The notes: generated from the letters alone by a model not told the origin. Counted from the first letter of the stretch, positions 49,601-58,166 are shown. The stretch is 64,000 bases of DNA from Candidatus Segatella intestinihominis (GCA_900548535.1 URLG01000001.1:62001-126000); one strand, 5' to 3'. Program-made: numbers and translations.

Positions 49601-49947
49601 TTGCTGATGACTCATATTTGAGCAAGCATCGTGGCGAATACTACGAGCGTTTTGCCGACAACTTGGCTTTCGAGCATCACTTCGATGTTCACTTCGCTCA
49701 GAAGTTCAGCTTCAAGGTGGCTGGTCAGATTAACTCTATCGAGTTGAGTTTCGACATCTTGAACGTAGGTAACCTCTTGAACAAGGACTGGGGACATACT
49801 TATGGTGATGGCTTCGGTGCATACTATTCACCTGTCAATTATCAGGGTGGTGGTGTTTACAAGTTTGATGGTGCTTATGCTTACAAGAGCTATAGCGATT
49901 ACTACAGCCGCTGGCGTGGTCAGGTAGGTTTGAAGTACACCTTCTAA
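46690..49947 (+). CDS. TonB-dependent receptor, Oar-like
   Basis: A 1085-residue outer-membrane receptor. It has a signal peptide (1-21, STAMAQ), a carboxypeptidase-regulatory-like domain (about 26-110, SGKITADGEDVIGATVTATH), a plug domain from about 115 (LQEVVVSGKAGLAASRTGAA), and a 22-strand barrel ending in RGQVGLKYTF with the terminal aromatic. The plug sequence DVRQSGFTGGAINAITKSGT is typical of Oar-type receptors rather than SusC, and no susD-like gene follows. The ligand is unknown. Expression is probably from the -7 element at 46623-46630, with a short leader containing a GGGGA/TCCCC hairpin. Confidence 0.9.
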   Translation: MQKRLHLLVALLAFVVSTAMAQITTSGISGKITADGEDVIGATVTATHQPSGTVYRAVSNIDGRYIIQGMRPGGPYKVVVSYIGYQDKTLNNVSLTLGESTNLAFSLKEDAHQLQEVVVSGKAGLAASRTGAATSMNAAQINDMPSITHGIADVARLNPQLTVTQSGTMSFAGANNRYNNFMIDGAANNDVFGLSASGNNGGQAGTQPVSMETIEQIQVSVAPFDVRQSGFTGGAINAITKSGTNQFHGSAYYYGYNQDLIGSKYPYLDGTGYAPKYQKQTEYNMGVTLGGPIIKNKLFFFANYERTNKEYPNLYGVDSGNSKVNTDQAKDILNMLQQMAEKQGVSFNDYFSNQDIYTKSDKAGLKLDWNINEFNKFAIRWSLVKAEQLSGGGSASSLNTYAYSYPFKSNTNSFIAELQSRLSPAVSNEARVSFVRVRDKRDIKANLPMISITGVGNGSVNLGTERNSQANYLNQDIWTFEDNLTWLHGSHTFLFGTHNEVYHFKNMFISDKFGSYTFKGYDAFKSYYDDYMADKLDPSKAYMDQYRYAQANVDVTGDPNWASEFSSGQFGFYAQDKWAATNNFTLTYGLRLDVPVFFDTPVENKDFNELSEKKGWGLKTNDKLKFSPMVSPRVGFRWDINNDRKFILRGGAGVFTGRIPFVWVSNNFSGTGLQLSSYDSSNSTTKGLELILDPNKQNTNADKMKVTAGNQDVAVCSKNFKFAQNLRFNLGFDFEALGINWTAEAIYSKTLNDILYKNLAQEQTGETFSQKYGYEWDNRPLYKSVVKGTPIAGVYALGNTSKGYTVNLSLKAEKHFDFGLDLMASYTWTRSRSAANGGSSVAKSNWTYQYTHRDCNDLEVGNSAYNVPHRIQASAFYHIQYGHQKSWQTTIGLIYQGKSGAPYTYYYYGDVNEDGSKGNDLFYIPTDAQIDKMHFEETKYNKNTFTNRMFGDNHGDKLTEDMQREMLKKWIADDSYLSKHRGEYYERFADNLAFEHHFDVHFAQKFSFKVAGQINSIELSFDILNVGNLLNKDWGHTYGDGFGAYYSPVNYQGGGVYKFDGAYAYKSYSDYYSRWRGQVGLKYTF

Positions 49948-49952
49948 ATATT

Positions 49953-50014
49953 TGTTCCTCGCGAGGGCATCAAAGTGCCCTGACTATGGCACCAAAGTGC
50001 CCTCACGAGGAACA
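49953..50014. repeat. Cruciform element with nested stem and direct repeat
   Basis: A 17-bp inverted repeat with one mismatch (49953-49969 with 49998-50014) encloses an inner GTGCC/GGCAC stem. The 11-bp CAAAGTGCCCT is present twice (49971-49981 and 49993-50003). No T run follows, so it is not a standard terminator. Confidence 0.7.
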
Positions 50015-50064
50015 ATACTCCGCATCGAGGATATAATTTTATAAGTATCTAGGATCAGATTTCC

Positions 50065-50111
50065 AAATGCCTAGGAGAGACTATAAGAACAAGTCTCTCC
50101 TAGGCATTTTT
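50065..50111. terminator. Terminator between TonB receptor and serine hydrolase genes
   Basis: An 18-bp stem (50065-50082 with 50092-50109) and a T run on the plus strand. It overlaps the last codons of the convergent serine hydrolase gene. Confidence 0.85.
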
Positions 50112-51394
50112 GCTATATATTTCTTTCTCAGTTTCTCGAAGAATGCCATGGTGTCGTTGCTGAAACCGTGGCCCTTCCAGGTGGAGGTGTTGGTGATGAG
50201 AATCCAGCACTGACCGTCGGGGTATTTCAGGACAATGGCAGAGGTGCCGGCAAGAGAACCGGTACGAATCCATGGACGATTGCTCTTGGGTGTGTAGTTC
50301 CAACCGATGGAATACTGATGGTCGGGCTGCTCGGTGGTCATGAACTGGATGCTCTTCTGGCTGAGAATGTCCTTGACATGAGGCAGACCGTCGATGCTGG
50401 CGATGAGACGGCTCAGCTCGGCTGCGGAACCACACCATGCTCCTGCACCTGAGAGGCGAGGAAGGTCGGTATCGCCATAACACTTTTCTACCATTCTGCC
50501 ACTGTTGTTGTATTCATATACCGGGATGCTGCCCTGGTGCATGTAATACTTCGTCTCGTTAGGACGACGGTCCTTATAGTAGGTGCCGGCAATATGCATA
50601 TCGTAGCATCCGGCAGGCTGGAGCACGTACTTCTTCATGAAGTTCTCATACTTCATTCCGCTCTTCTTCTCAATGATCATGGAGAGGATTATGTAGCCCA
50701 GATTGCTGTAGCATTTGCCTTCGCCCGGAGTATAACCCAGATGACGCTTCAGGAGAATCTTGAGCAGCGTCTTATGGTCAGGAGGAGTGGTGAGACGGTT
50801 CTGCATCATGATGTAGCGGGTAGAGGATACTGGGTCGCCGGCGTAGTTGTTGAAACCAGCCTGATGGCGAAGCAGCTGCTCCACGGTGATATTGTAGTAG
50901 CGCTGGTCCTTGATGCCGTTGTTGTAGGTGGTATCGTTCAGGATTCCCTTAGGTCCGAATACCTTCTCGTTCATCTTGAGCTTCTTCATCTCCTGCAGTT
51001 TCATGATGCCTACGGCAGTGATAAGCTTTGATACAGAGGCAAAGCGCATCAGCATGTTCGGTTCCATTCTGATGCCCCTTTCCTTGTCTGCCCATCCGAA
51101 ACCGCGGGCATAGAGCAGGGAGTCGTTGCGGGTGATGACAAGCTGTGCACCGTTGATTTCCCATCGCTTGAGGTATCTCTCGACGAGCGAATCCATCTTC
51201 TGGTATTCCTTTCCCTCGGTGAGTGCATTGCTGATGGAATCGTTGATATGCACCTTGGGGAGCGTATCCTTTGCCTTCTCCTTATCCGAAGATGAGGTGC
51301 AGCGCGATACGCAACTATGTGTAGACCATGCGATGATGGCTGTGAATGTGAGCAATATGATAGCTATTCTTTTCTTTCTGAGTCTTCTTGCCAT
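50081..51394 (-). CDS. Serine hydrolase of the beta-lactamase/class C (PBP4*/EstB-like) family
   Basis: A 437-residue protein anchored or secreted by an N-terminal hydrophobic segment (IAIILLTFTAIIAWS). The S-x-x-K motif is S120-V-S-K123 in MRFASVSKLITAVG. The Y-x-N motif is in KCYSNLGYIILS, and a third motif near IRTGSLAGTS takes the place of KTG. These features fit serine beta-lactamase-like peptidases and esterases acting on D-Ala peptides or small esters. Beta-lactam resistance is not implied. A promoter lies at 51432-51462, and the gene is divergent from the metallophosphoesterase. Confidence 0.85.
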   Translation of the reverse strand: MARRLRKKRIAIILLTFTAIIAWSTHSCVSRCTSSSDKEKAKDTLPKVHINDSISNALTEGKEYQKMDSLVERYLKRWEINGAQLVITRNDSLLYARGFGWADKERGIRMEPNMLMRFASVSKLITAVGIMKLQEMKKLKMNEKVFGPKGILNDTTYNNGIKDQRYYNITVEQLLRHQAGFNNYAGDPVSSTRYIMMQNRLTTPPDHKTLLKILLKRHLGYTPGEGKCYSNLGYIILSMIIEKKSGMKYENFMKKYVLQPAGCYDMHIAGTYYKDRRPNETKYYMHQGSIPVYEYNNSGRMVEKCYGDTDLPRLSGAGAWCGSAAELSRLIASIDGLPHVKDILSQKSIQFMTTEQPDHQYSIGWNYTPKSNRPWIRTGSLAGTSAIVLKYPDGQCWILITNTSTWKGHGFSNDTMAFFEKLRKKYIAKMPRRDLFL

Positions 51395-51431
51395 ATTAAA
51401 TTTGATGATGTTTTTTACAGTTTACGGCTTG

Positions 51432-51462
51432 CAAAGATACTGCAAAGAGATGAATTGGCAAA
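51432..51462 (-). promoter_or_regulatory. Promoter of the serine hydrolase gene
   Basis: Minus strand: TTTG (complement of 51459-51462), 19 bp, TATCTTTG (complement of 51432-51439). Confidence 0.85.
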
Positions 51463-51513
51463 AAAAATAAAGTTAAACATCTACAAACATGAACGGTTCA
51501 TCGGATTTTTATG

Positions 51514-51521
51514 TATCTTTG
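51514..51521 (+). promoter_or_regulatory. -7 element TATCTTTG for the metallophosphoesterase gene
   Basis: It lies 26 nt before the ATG at 51548. No good TTTG was found at the expected distance. Confidence 0.55.
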
Positions 51522-51547
51522 CACCGAAGTAATACTTGAATGGGTAA

Positions 51548-52693
51548 ATGAAAAAGGTAATTACGAAGGTTTTTAGATCCTTCTTATATATAATAGGTAT
51601 GGCAGGGCTTGCTCTGTTGCCCGACATCTGGCTCTGGCATCTGGGGGTGAGCGAGTGGCCTTGGGTGCTAGCCATTCTGTGGTGGGTGCCTTCCTTGCTT
51701 CTTCTGCTTGCCGAGGTAGGACTGCAGATGGGTTTCTTTCATAAGCTTTCCGTCCGCATTCTCTTCACCACGATTCTGTTTTCGGTGATGCCCAAGGTGG
51801 TGTTCATCCTCTTCGATTTCATGATGCCGTGGTTCTTCGCCCTTCTTCCGGCGCTGGCACTGATGGGATGGTTTGCCTTCGGATTCATTGAGGGCTGGAA
51901 GCGGTTGGAGGTGAAGCATGTTACCTTTACCTCGCCCGACTTGCCTCCTTATTTCGATGGCTACCGCTTGGTGCAACTCACCGATTTCCACTTGGGCTCT
52001 TATCCCAAGGGTAGCAAGGGCAGGGACTTTGTGCAGAAGGTGGTGGACCAGACGAATAGCGAGGACCCAGATATGATTCTCTTCACGGGCGACTTGGTGA
52101 ACAATAATGCCACCGAGGTGGAGCCCTACGTCAAGATACTGAGCCAACTGCATGCCAATGACGGCATCTACTCCGTCTGGGGCAATCATGACTATTGCGA
52201 ATATGCCACCGACCATTCGCTCGGTGCCTTGCGCCAGAATCGCCGATTGCTCTTCGATTATCAGAAGCGATTGGGGTGGCAGCAGTTGATGAACGCCCAT
52301 CATGTGGTGGGTCATGGCATGGCTTCCATCACCATCGTGGGCGTGGAGAATGCCGGTCAGCCGCCATTTACCAATCGCAGCAACCTGAGAAAGGCGATGA
52401 AGGGAGTGGACAAGGACGGCTTCAAGGTGCTCCTTACCCACGATCCTCATCATTGGCGTCGTGAGGTAGTGGGCAAGAAAATACAGCTCACCCTTGCCGG
52501 GCATACCCATGCGGGACAGCTCAAGGTGGGCAAATGGACACCAGCCCACATGGCTTTCAAGGAGTGGGGCGGTGCTTATACCATCGGCAGCCAGATGCTC
52601 TATGTATCATCGGGCATCGGTGGCAGTTTCCCATTCCGCCTGGGTGCATGGCCTGAACTTACCGTTATCACCCTGAAGCGAGAGCTGAGATAG
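51548..52693 (+). CDS. Membrane metallophosphoesterase (YaeI/calcineurin-like)
   Basis: A 381-residue protein with three or four N-terminal membrane helices (about 12-115) and a catalytic calcineurin-like phosphoesterase domain. All dinuclear-metal motifs are visible: LTDFHLGSY, FTGDLVNNN, WGNHDYCEY, LTHDPHHW and LAGHTHAGQ. The membrane location and motif spacing fit the YaeI-like group proposed to act on lipid-linked phosphates such as UDP-diacylglucosamine. The actual substrate is not shown by sequence. Confidence 0.9.
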   Translation: MKKVITKVFRSFLYIIGMAGLALLPDIWLWHLGVSEWPWVLAILWWVPSLLLLLAEVGLQMGFFHKLSVRILFTTILFSVMPKVVFILFDFMMPWFFALLPALALMGWFAFGFIEGWKRLEVKHVTFTSPDLPPYFDGYRLVQLTDFHLGSYPKGSKGRDFVQKVVDQTNSEDPDMILFTGDLVNNNATEVEPYVKILSQLHANDGIYSVWGNHDYCEYATDHSLGALRQNRRLLFDYQKRLGWQQLMNAHHVVGHGMASITIVGVENAGQPPFTNRSNLRKAMKGVDKDGFKVLLTHDPHHWRREVVGKKIQLTLAGHTHAGQLKVGKWTPAHMAFKEWGGAYTIGSQMLYVSSGIGGSFPFRLGAWPELTVITLKRELR

Positions 52694-52810
52694 TATGCAT
52701 ATTTTGTGCATAACTATTCAAAAAAAGACAGAAATAACGGATGCAGAGTGTTAAGATAGCATAAATAACAAGCTAATTTGAACCATTTTGTAAAAATAAG
52801 TGTCTGAAAA

Positions 52811-52841
52811 TTTGTTTGTAAGGATAAAAGTCGTAACTTTG
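52811..52841 (+). promoter_or_regulatory. Promoter of queH
   Basis: TTTG at 52811-52814, 19 bp, TAACTTTG at 52834-52841, giving a leader of about 120 nt. Confidence 0.85.
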
Positions 52842-52865
52842 CATAAGTTTTCGCATATATTTGGG

Positions 52866-52918
52866 CAAATGGGGGGTGTCGAGAGACTGTACCTCATTTG
52901 TTTTTTTGTGCTCAAATG
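52866..52918 (+). promoter_or_regulatory. Candidate attenuator in the queH leader
   Basis: CAAATGGGG (52866-52874) pairs with CCTCATTTG (52892-52900) and is followed by seven T, an intrinsic terminator inside the leader. The CATTTG arm (52895-52900) can instead pair with CAAATG at 52913-52918. The two structures exclude each other, as in a riboswitch or attenuator. The aptamer, if any, is not recognised; it does not match the preQ1 class I core that I know. Confidence 0.5.
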
Positions 52919-52930
52919 TAGGAGAAGAGG

Positions 52931-52965
52931 TAATTATTAATTCTTAATGATAAATTATTAATTAG
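52931..52965 (+). repeat. Heptamer repeat array before the queH start
   Basis: Units TAATTAT, TAATTCT, TAATGAT, AAATTAT, TAATTAG occupy the 35 nt that end three bases before the queH ATG, where a ribosome-binding site would be expected. Confidence 0.75.
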
Positions 52966-52968
52966 CAA

Positions 52969-53604
52969 ATGAAGATTCCAGTAGAAGAACAATATAAGTA
53001 CGTAAAGCTTGCTTTGCCTGATGGCACCAAGGCAGATGGAGCATCGGTATTGCTTCATGCCTGCTGTGCGCCTTGCTCGGCAGCCATTGTGGAGTGCATG
53101 CTTCGCAATGGTATGAAGCCCACCGTGTATTTCAGCAATTCCAACATCTATCCCCAGCAGGAATATGACATCCGCAAGCATGAGTTGATGCGATTCTTGG
53201 AGGCGCAGGGCGTGCCATACGTGGAGGATGAGTATGACCATCAGGAGTGGCTTGATACCATCCGGGGATTGGAGCAAGAGCCAGAAAGAGGGTCTCGTTG
53301 CTCGGTTTGCTTCCAGTTCCGACTCACCCATGCCGCTCGCTATGCGCAGAAGCATGGATTCCATCTGCTCACCACCACGCTAGCTTCCTCGCGCTGGAAG
53401 AACATCAAGCAGATAGATACCGCGGGTCATATTGCCGTGGAGGGCTGTCCCGATGTGGAATGGTGGGATATGAACTGGCGCAAGGGTGGTCTACAGAATA
53501 GAAGAGGAGAGCTCTTGAGGCTCAATGAATTCTATAACCAGCTATACTGCGGCTGCGAATTTAGCTTGGCTTCGTCTACAGCCATGCAGAACAAAGAAAA
53601 ATAA
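52969..53604 (+). CDS. queH: Epoxyqueuosine reductase QueH
   Basis: QueH performs the last step of queuosine formation in tRNA by reducing epoxyqueuosine. The 211 residues contain the QueH cysteine set: HACCAPCS near the N-terminus, RCSVCFQFRL in the middle and YCGCEFSL near the end, which hold an Fe-S cluster plus an extra metal site in studied homologues. The motif TTTLASSRWKNIKQID is also typical. It has a dedicated promoter and a long structured leader. It is followed by a bidirectional terminator shared with the convergent fhs. Confidence 0.92.
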   Translation: MKIPVEEQYKYVKLALPDGTKADGASVLLHACCAPCSAAIVECMLRNGMKPTVYFSNSNIYPQQEYDIRKHELMRFLEAQGVPYVEDEYDHQEWLDTIRGLEQEPERGSRCSVCFQFRLTHAARYAQKHGFHLLTTTLASSRWKNIKQIDTAGHIAVEGCPDVEWWDMNWRKGGLQNRRGELLRLNEFYNQLYCGCEFSLASSTAMQNKEK

Positions 53605-53640
53605 AAAAGGTTGCTTCCGGCGTGGGAAGCAACCTTTTGT
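53605..53640. terminator. Bidirectional terminator between queH and fhs
   Basis: A 14-bp perfect stem (53605-53618 with 53625-53638) with A and T runs, starting right after the queH stop. Confidence 0.88.
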
Positions 53641-53666
53641 CTTTATTTATTATTCAGGATATCCAC

Positions 53667-53694
53667 GAATTCTTAATTATAAATTCTAAATTCT
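53667..53694. repeat. Heptamer repeat array abutting the fhs stop
   Basis: Units GAATTCT, TAATTAT, AAATTCT, AAATTCT end one base before the fhs stop codon (complement of 53695-53697). Confidence 0.7.
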
Positions 53695-55359
53695 TTAAGA
53701 AAGTCCTGTAATCTCTCCGTTCACTACGTCGATGCGCTCAGCCTGTGGGCTCTTTGGCAAACCAGGCATACGCATAATAGGACCAGCGATGACTACGATC
53801 ATCTCGGCACCCATGTTGACGGTGATGTCACGCACGTGGAGCTCGTAACCCTCTGTAGGACCGTAAGCCTTGGCATCGGTAGAGAAACTGTACTGAGTCT
53901 TGGCAATACAGATAGGGAACTTCTCTGCACCCAACTTCTTGATCTCATCAATCATAGCCTTTGCCGAATCGCTCATGGTTACACTGCCGGCACCATAAAG
54001 GTTGAAGGCTACATCCTCGATCTTCTTCTCTATTGGCTCATCGTCATTGTAGGCGAAGTGGAGAGGGGCTGATGGATGCTCGTCGATGGTTTTCACCACG
54101 AGGTTTGCCAGCTCTACGGCTCCCTTGCCACCTTCGGCAAAGGCACTGTTGACAGCGAATCCGCAACCCATCTCCTCGCAATGCTGGCGCAATACCTCAA
54201 TCTCCTCATCGGTATCAGTAGCAAACTTGTTGAAGGCGATGACTACGGTCTGACCGAAGCTCTGCAAGTTCTTCACGTGCTTGTCCAGGTTCCAGTATCC
54301 ATTCTCCATGCCATCGATGTTAGGCTTCTTGATGTCTTCCTGGGCCACGCCACCGTGCATCTTCAATGCCTGGAGGGTAACTACGAGTACGGTGAGGTCT
54401 GGCTGCAAACCGGTCTTGCGACACTTGATGTCATAGAATTTCTCTGCGCCCAGGTCTGCACCGAATCCTGCCTCTGTAATGGCATAGTCGCCATACTCCA
54501 AGGCTGCTGCGGTAGCCATCACGGAGTTACATCCATGGGCGATGTTGGCGAAAGGACCGCAATGTACGAAGGCAGGAGTGCCCTCTGTGGTCTGAACCAG
54601 GTTTGGCTTCAAGGCATCGAGGAGGAGGGCAACGATACTGCCACCTACGCCCATATCCTTGACGGTGAATGGTTTATCGTCCTCTGTGATGCCGAGGAGA
54701 ATATTATCGATGCGACGACGGAGGTCGTCCACGCTAGTGGCGAAGCACATGATAGCCATGATTTCAGAAGCAGGAGTGATGTCGAATCCAGCTTCTGTCT
54801 CGATACCGTTCTTGTCGCCGATACCAGTGATGATGCGTCGGAGTCCACGATCGTTCACGTCCATCACGCGACGCCATAATATCTTCTTGAGCTTGAATCC
54901 CTCAGCCTCGTGCTGATAACGGTAGTTGTCCAAGAGGGCAGCAATCATGTTGTTGGCCTCTGTGATGGCATGGAAGTCGCCAGTGAAATGGAGGTTGATC
55001 TTGTCCATTGGCAATACTTGGGCATAACCGCCACCGGCAGCACCGCCCTTCATGCCGAAGCAAGGACCGAGCGATGGCTCACGCAGTGCCACCACAGCCT
55101 TCTTGCCAATCTTCTGCATACCGAGAGCCAAGCCCACGGATACGGTGGTCTTACCATTGCCAGCCTTGGTAGGACTGATGGCTGTAACGAGAATGAGGTG
55201 ATGATTCTTAAACTTGTTCTTGTCGATGTCGCCTGTAGTAATCTTGGCGATGTAACGGCCGTAGTTTTCCACTTGGTCTTCATGGATACCAAGTTCTGCT
55301 GCTACCTCATTGATGGGGCGCAACTTTACTGATTTAGCTATTTCAATATCTGTCAACAT
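53695..55359 (-). CDS. fhs: Formate-tetrahydrofolate ligase
   Basis: Fhs joins formate to tetrahydrofolate with ATP, making 10-formyl-THF for purine and one-carbon metabolism. The 554 residues carry the P-loop-like [16 protein letters not shown] near residue 62, [20 protein letters not shown] near 95 and [20 protein letters not shown]. Length matches the family (about 555). It is divergent from pflB, which produces formate, so producer and consumer of formate are side by side. TATCTTTG (complement of 55408-55415) is the likely -7 element. Confidence 0.97.
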   Translation of the reverse strand: MLTDIEIAKSVKLRPINEVAAELGIHEDQVENYGRYIAKITTGDIDKNKFKNHHLILVTAISPTKAGNGKTTVSVGLALGMQKIGKKAVVALREPSLGPCFGMKGGAAGGGYAQVLPMDKINLHFTGDFHAITEANNMIAALLDNYRYQHEAEGFKLKKILWRRVMDVNDRGLRRIITGIGDKNGIETEAGFDITPASEIMAIMCFATSVDDLRRRIDNILLGITEDDKPFTVKDMGVGGSIVALLLDALKPNLVQTTEGTPAFVHCGPFANIAHGCNSVMATAAALEYGDYAITEAGFGADLGAEKFYDIKCRKTGLQPDLTVLVVTLQALKMHGGVAQEDIKKPNIDGMENGYWNLDKHVKNLQSFGQTVVIAFNKFATDTDEEIEVLRQHCEEMGCGFAVNSAFAEGGKGAVELANLVVKTIDEHPSAPLHFAYNDDEPIEKKIEDVAFNLYGAGSVTMSDSAKAMIDEIKKLGAEKFPICIAKTQYSFSTDAKAYGPTEGYELHVRDITVNMGAEMIVVIAGPIMRMPGLPKSPQAERIDVVNGEITGLS

Positions 55360-55552
55360 ATAGTATAATGTATTGTATATTTCTTACTAAATGAATGAAT
55401 GAGATTGCAAAGATACGGAAAACATTTCAGATTGCGACATTCCGAATGTATAAAAAAACAAAAAGAGCCAGCTTTCCTACTCATAAATGAGGATTTTAAA
55501 CACTTATGTGCAAAATTTACTCGAATTATTCTCTTTTCTCATTTTATTGTTG

Positions 55553-55560
55553 TAACTTTG
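55553..55560 (+). promoter_or_regulatory. -7 element TAACTTTG upstream of the short leader ORF
   Basis: It lies 54 nt before the ATG of the short ORF and 302 nt before pflB. The -33 region is T/C-rich without an exact TTTG. Confidence 0.6.
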
Positions 55561-55614
55561 CACCCGCAAACAGAGCTCAATGTAACGGCTTTGTAATATA
55601 AAGGAAATAGATAT

Positions 55615-55728
55615 ATGAATAAATCAACAGGAACGAACATCGGAAAATATATGAATATAGGATACAATGGTGGGGTCGGCACGGTCGGCGGCATCATCGT
55701 AGTTGCACCTTGCGAACAAGGTGTATAA
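55615..55728 (+). CDS. Short leader ORF (37 codons), Gly-rich
   Basis: The frame starts MNKSTGTNIGKYMNIGYNGG and ends VVAPCEQGV, with nine glycines in 37 residues. An AAAGGAAAT ribosome-binding stretch lies about 8 nt before the ATG. The last nine codons overlap the CACCTTG/CAAGGTG hairpin, and the stop codon lies just before the terminator stem. It could be a leader peptide controlling read-through into pflB, or a small independent protein with its own terminator. No family was recognised. Confidence 0.5.
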   Translation: MNKSTGTNIGKYMNIGYNGGVGTVGGIIVVAPCEQGV

Positions 55729-55760
55729 AAACCCGGGCACAAACGTGTTCGGGCTTTTTT
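55706..55760 (+). terminator. Tandem hairpins with intrinsic terminator upstream of pflB
   Basis: A perfect 7-bp stem with CGAA loop (55706-55712 with 55717-55723) is followed by a 9-bp stem with two G-U pairs (55732-55740 with 55745-55753) and six T to 55760. Confidence 0.78.
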
Positions 55761-55862
55761 ATTGCTATATATATAATAAGGTGTAAATTCCTGAGGAGTA
55801 TGTATCGAATGTGTGTACAAATATAAATATAATTATTAACTTATAAAAAACAGGAGAATAAT

Positions 55863-58112
55863 ATGATGAAAACAGAATGGAGAGGTTTCAAGGGAACCCA
55901 GTGGAAGAGTGAGGTGAATCTTCGTGATTTCATTCAGAACAACTACACTAGCTATGACGGCGACGAGTCGTTCCTTGCAGACCCTACCGATGCAACAAAT
56001 ACCCTCTGGGGTATGTTGAAGGAACTCCAGAAAGAGGAGCGTGCCAAGGGTGGTGTGCTCGACATGGAGACAGAAGTTGTTTCAGGATTGACAGCTTACC
56101 CAGCAGCTTACATCGGCGAAAACACTAAGGAGCTTGAGAAGGTGGTTGGTCTTCAGACCGACAAGCCATTGAAGCGTGCCTTCATGCCATACGGTGGCAT
56201 CAAGATGGCAGAGCAGGCTTGCACCACTTACGGCTATGAGCCATCTGAGAAGCTCCACGAGATTTTCCATAAGTATTGCAAGACTCATAATGACGGCGTA
56301 TTTGATGCTTACACCCCAGAGATGAAGCACGTGCGCCACAACCATATCCTTACTGGTCTGCCTGATACATACGGTCGTGGTCGAATCGTGGGCGACTACC
56401 GTCGTGTGGCCCTCTATGGTATCGACTACTTGATTCAGGAGAAGCAGAACGACCTTGCCAACATGGGCGACCGTGAGATGATCGACGAGGTAATCCGTCT
56501 TCGTGAAGAGGTTTCTATGCAGATCAAGGCTCTCAAGGGCTTGAAGGAGATGGCTCAGCTCTATGGCTTTGATATTTCTCAGCCAGCTAAGAATGCTCGC
56601 GAGGCTGTGCAGTGGCTCTACTTCGGTTACCTCGGTGCCGTTAAGACCCAGAATGGTGCGGCTATGTCAGTAGGTCGTGTTTCTACCTTCCTCGACATCT
56701 ACATCCAGCGCGACCTCAATGAGGGTACTCTTACGGAGGATGAGGCTCAGGAGCTTATCGACCACTTGGTGATGAAGTTCCGCATGGTGAAATTCGCTCG
56801 TATTCCTTCTTACAACCAGCTCTTCTCTGGCGATCCAGTTTGGGCTACGCTTGAGGTAGGTGGTATGGGTCAGGATGGCCGCTCTATGGTAACCAAGAAC
56901 GACTTCCGTTTCCTCCACACTTTGGAGAACATGGGTCCTTCACCAGAGCCTAACTTGACCGTGCTCTATAGCGCTCGCTTGCCAAAGGCATTCAAGCACT
57001 ATGCTTCTCTCATCTCTGTCAAGACAAGCTCTATCCAGTATGAGAACGATGACGTGATGCGCCCAGTTTGGGGTGACGACTATAGCATCTGCTGCTGTGT
57101 ATCTGCTACACAGACCGGTAAGGAGATGCAGTTCTTCGGTGCCCGTGCCAACTTGGCTAAGTGCTTGACCTACGCTATCTCTGGTGGTGTTGACTCTAAG
57201 ACCCGTGAGCAGTGTGGTCCTATGTATCGTGCCATCGAGGGTGATGTGGTAACTTACGAGGAGTTTATGCCACGCTTCTTGGATATGATGGATTGGCTCG
57301 CTAGTGTCTATGTGAAGACATTGAACCTCATCCACTATATGCACGACAAGTACTTCTATGAGGCAGCCGAGATGGCGCTCATCGATACCGATGTACGTCG
57401 TACCTTCGCTACAGGTATCGCAGGTTTCAGCCACGTAGTGGATTCTATCTCAGCCATCAAGTATGCCAAGGTTAACATCGTTCGTGACGAGACAGGTTTC
57501 CCATTGAGCTTCAAGACCGAGGGCGACTTCCCACGTTATGGTAATGATGATGAGCGTGCCGATGAGATTGCAGTATGGCTCTTGAAGACCTTCATGAACA
57601 TGATTAAGAAGTATCACACTTATCGTGATTCTGAGCCTACCACTTCTATCCTTACCATCACCTCTAACGTGGTATATGGTAAGTACACCAGCAATATGCC
57701 TGATGGTCGTCCAGCCGGTGCTCCTTTGGCTCCAGGTGCCAACCCATCATACGGTGCAGAGAAGAATGGTTTGCTCGCATCCCTGAACTCAGTGGCTAAG
57801 TTGCCATACGAGTATGCACTCGATGGTATCTCTAACACCCAGACTATCAGCCCTGGAGCTCTTGGTCATGATGATGAGGAGCGTGCCAATACATTGGTAG
57901 GCGTGATGGATGGCTACTTCAGCCAGGGTGCTCACCACTTGAATGTGAACGTATTTGGTGTGGATAAGCTCAAGGACGCTATGGAGCATCCTGAGAAGGA
58001 AGAGTACCAGAACTTCACCATCCGTGTGAGTGGCTATGCAGTTAAGTTTATCGACTTGACTCGTGAGCAGCAGCTCGACGTGATTGCTCGTCAGGCTCAC
58101 GAGAAGCTCTAA
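55863..58112 (+). CDS. pflB: Formate C-acetyltransferase (pyruvate formate-lyase)
   Basis: PFL cleaves pyruvate with CoA to acetyl-CoA and formate by a glycyl-radical mechanism, strictly without oxygen. In its 749 residues the radical glycine is G724 in RVSGYAVKF. The active-site cysteine pair lies in a run of three, C410-C412, in [14 protein letters not shown]. The N-terminal PFL domain starts [20 protein letters not shown]. Length is typical. The ATG at 55863 is followed by a second ATG; CAGGAG precedes them. The activase gene lies about 480 nt downstream, beyond two small membrane-protein genes. Confidence 0.97.
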   Translation: MMKTEWRGFKGTQWKSEVNLRDFIQNNYTSYDGDESFLADPTDATNTLWGMLKELQKEERAKGGVLDMETEVVSGLTAYPAAYIGENTKELEKVVGLQTDKPLKRAFMPYGGIKMAEQACTTYGYEPSEKLHEIFHKYCKTHNDGVFDAYTPEMKHVRHNHILTGLPDTYGRGRIVGDYRRVALYGIDYLIQEKQNDLANMGDREMIDEVIRLREEVSMQIKALKGLKEMAQLYGFDISQPAKNAREAVQWLYFGYLGAVKTQNGAAMSVGRVSTFLDIYIQRDLNEGTLTEDEAQELIDHLVMKFRMVKFARIPSYNQLFSGDPVWATLEVGGMGQDGRSMVTKNDFRFLHTLENMGPSPEPNLTVLYSARLPKAFKHYASLISVKTSSIQYENDDVMRPVWGDDYSICCCVSATQTGKEMQFFGARANLAKCLTYAISGGVDSKTREQCGPMYRAIEGDVVTYEEFMPRFLDMMDWLASVYVKTLNLIHYMHDKYFYEAAEMALIDTDVRRTFATGIAGFSHVVDSISAIKYAKVNIVRDETGFPLSFKTEGDFPRYGNDDERADEIAVWLLKTFMNMIKKYHTYRDSEPTTSILTITSNVVYGKYTSNMPDGRPAGAPLAPGANPSYGAEKNGLLASLNSVAKLPYEYALDGISNTQTISPGALGHDDEERANTLVGVMDGYFSQGAHHLNVNVFGVDKLKDAMEHPEKEEYQNFTIRVSGYAVKFIDLTREQQLDVIARQAHEKL

Positions 58113-58117
58113 AAGAT

Positions 58118-58166
58118 AGTTAGGAGTTAGGAGTTAGGAGTTAGGAGTCTGGAGTTAGGAGTTCTT
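58118..58166. repeat. Heptamer repeat array (AGTTAGG) after pflB
   Basis: Units AGTTAGG x4, AGTCTGG, AGTTAGG, AGTTCTT start 5 bp after the pflB stop. A C/T-rich stretch (58168-58205) follows that could pair with parts of it. Confidence 0.85.

Larger units (their letters stand above)
55360..55862. other. Divergent region fhs / pflB with structured leader
   Basis: 503 bp. From left: the fhs -7 element at 55408-55415 (minus), a pflB-side -7 element TAACTTTG at 55553-55560 (plus), a short ORF at 55615-55728, a hairpin at 55706-55723 and a terminator at 55732-55760. About 100 nt of AT-rich leader then ends in CAGGAGAATAAT before the pflB ATG. Confidence 0.7.

Noticed and set aside
50081..51394. 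Beta-lactamase conferring resistance
   Set aside because: SxxK and YxN motifs are shared with many non-resistance peptidases and esterases, and the third motif is atypical. The sequence does not support a resistance call.
52841..52930. Known preQ1 class I riboswitch in the queH leader
   Set aside because: The short G/C stem, A-rich tail and conserved loop bases of that class are not visible. Only the terminator and its alternative stem are supported.
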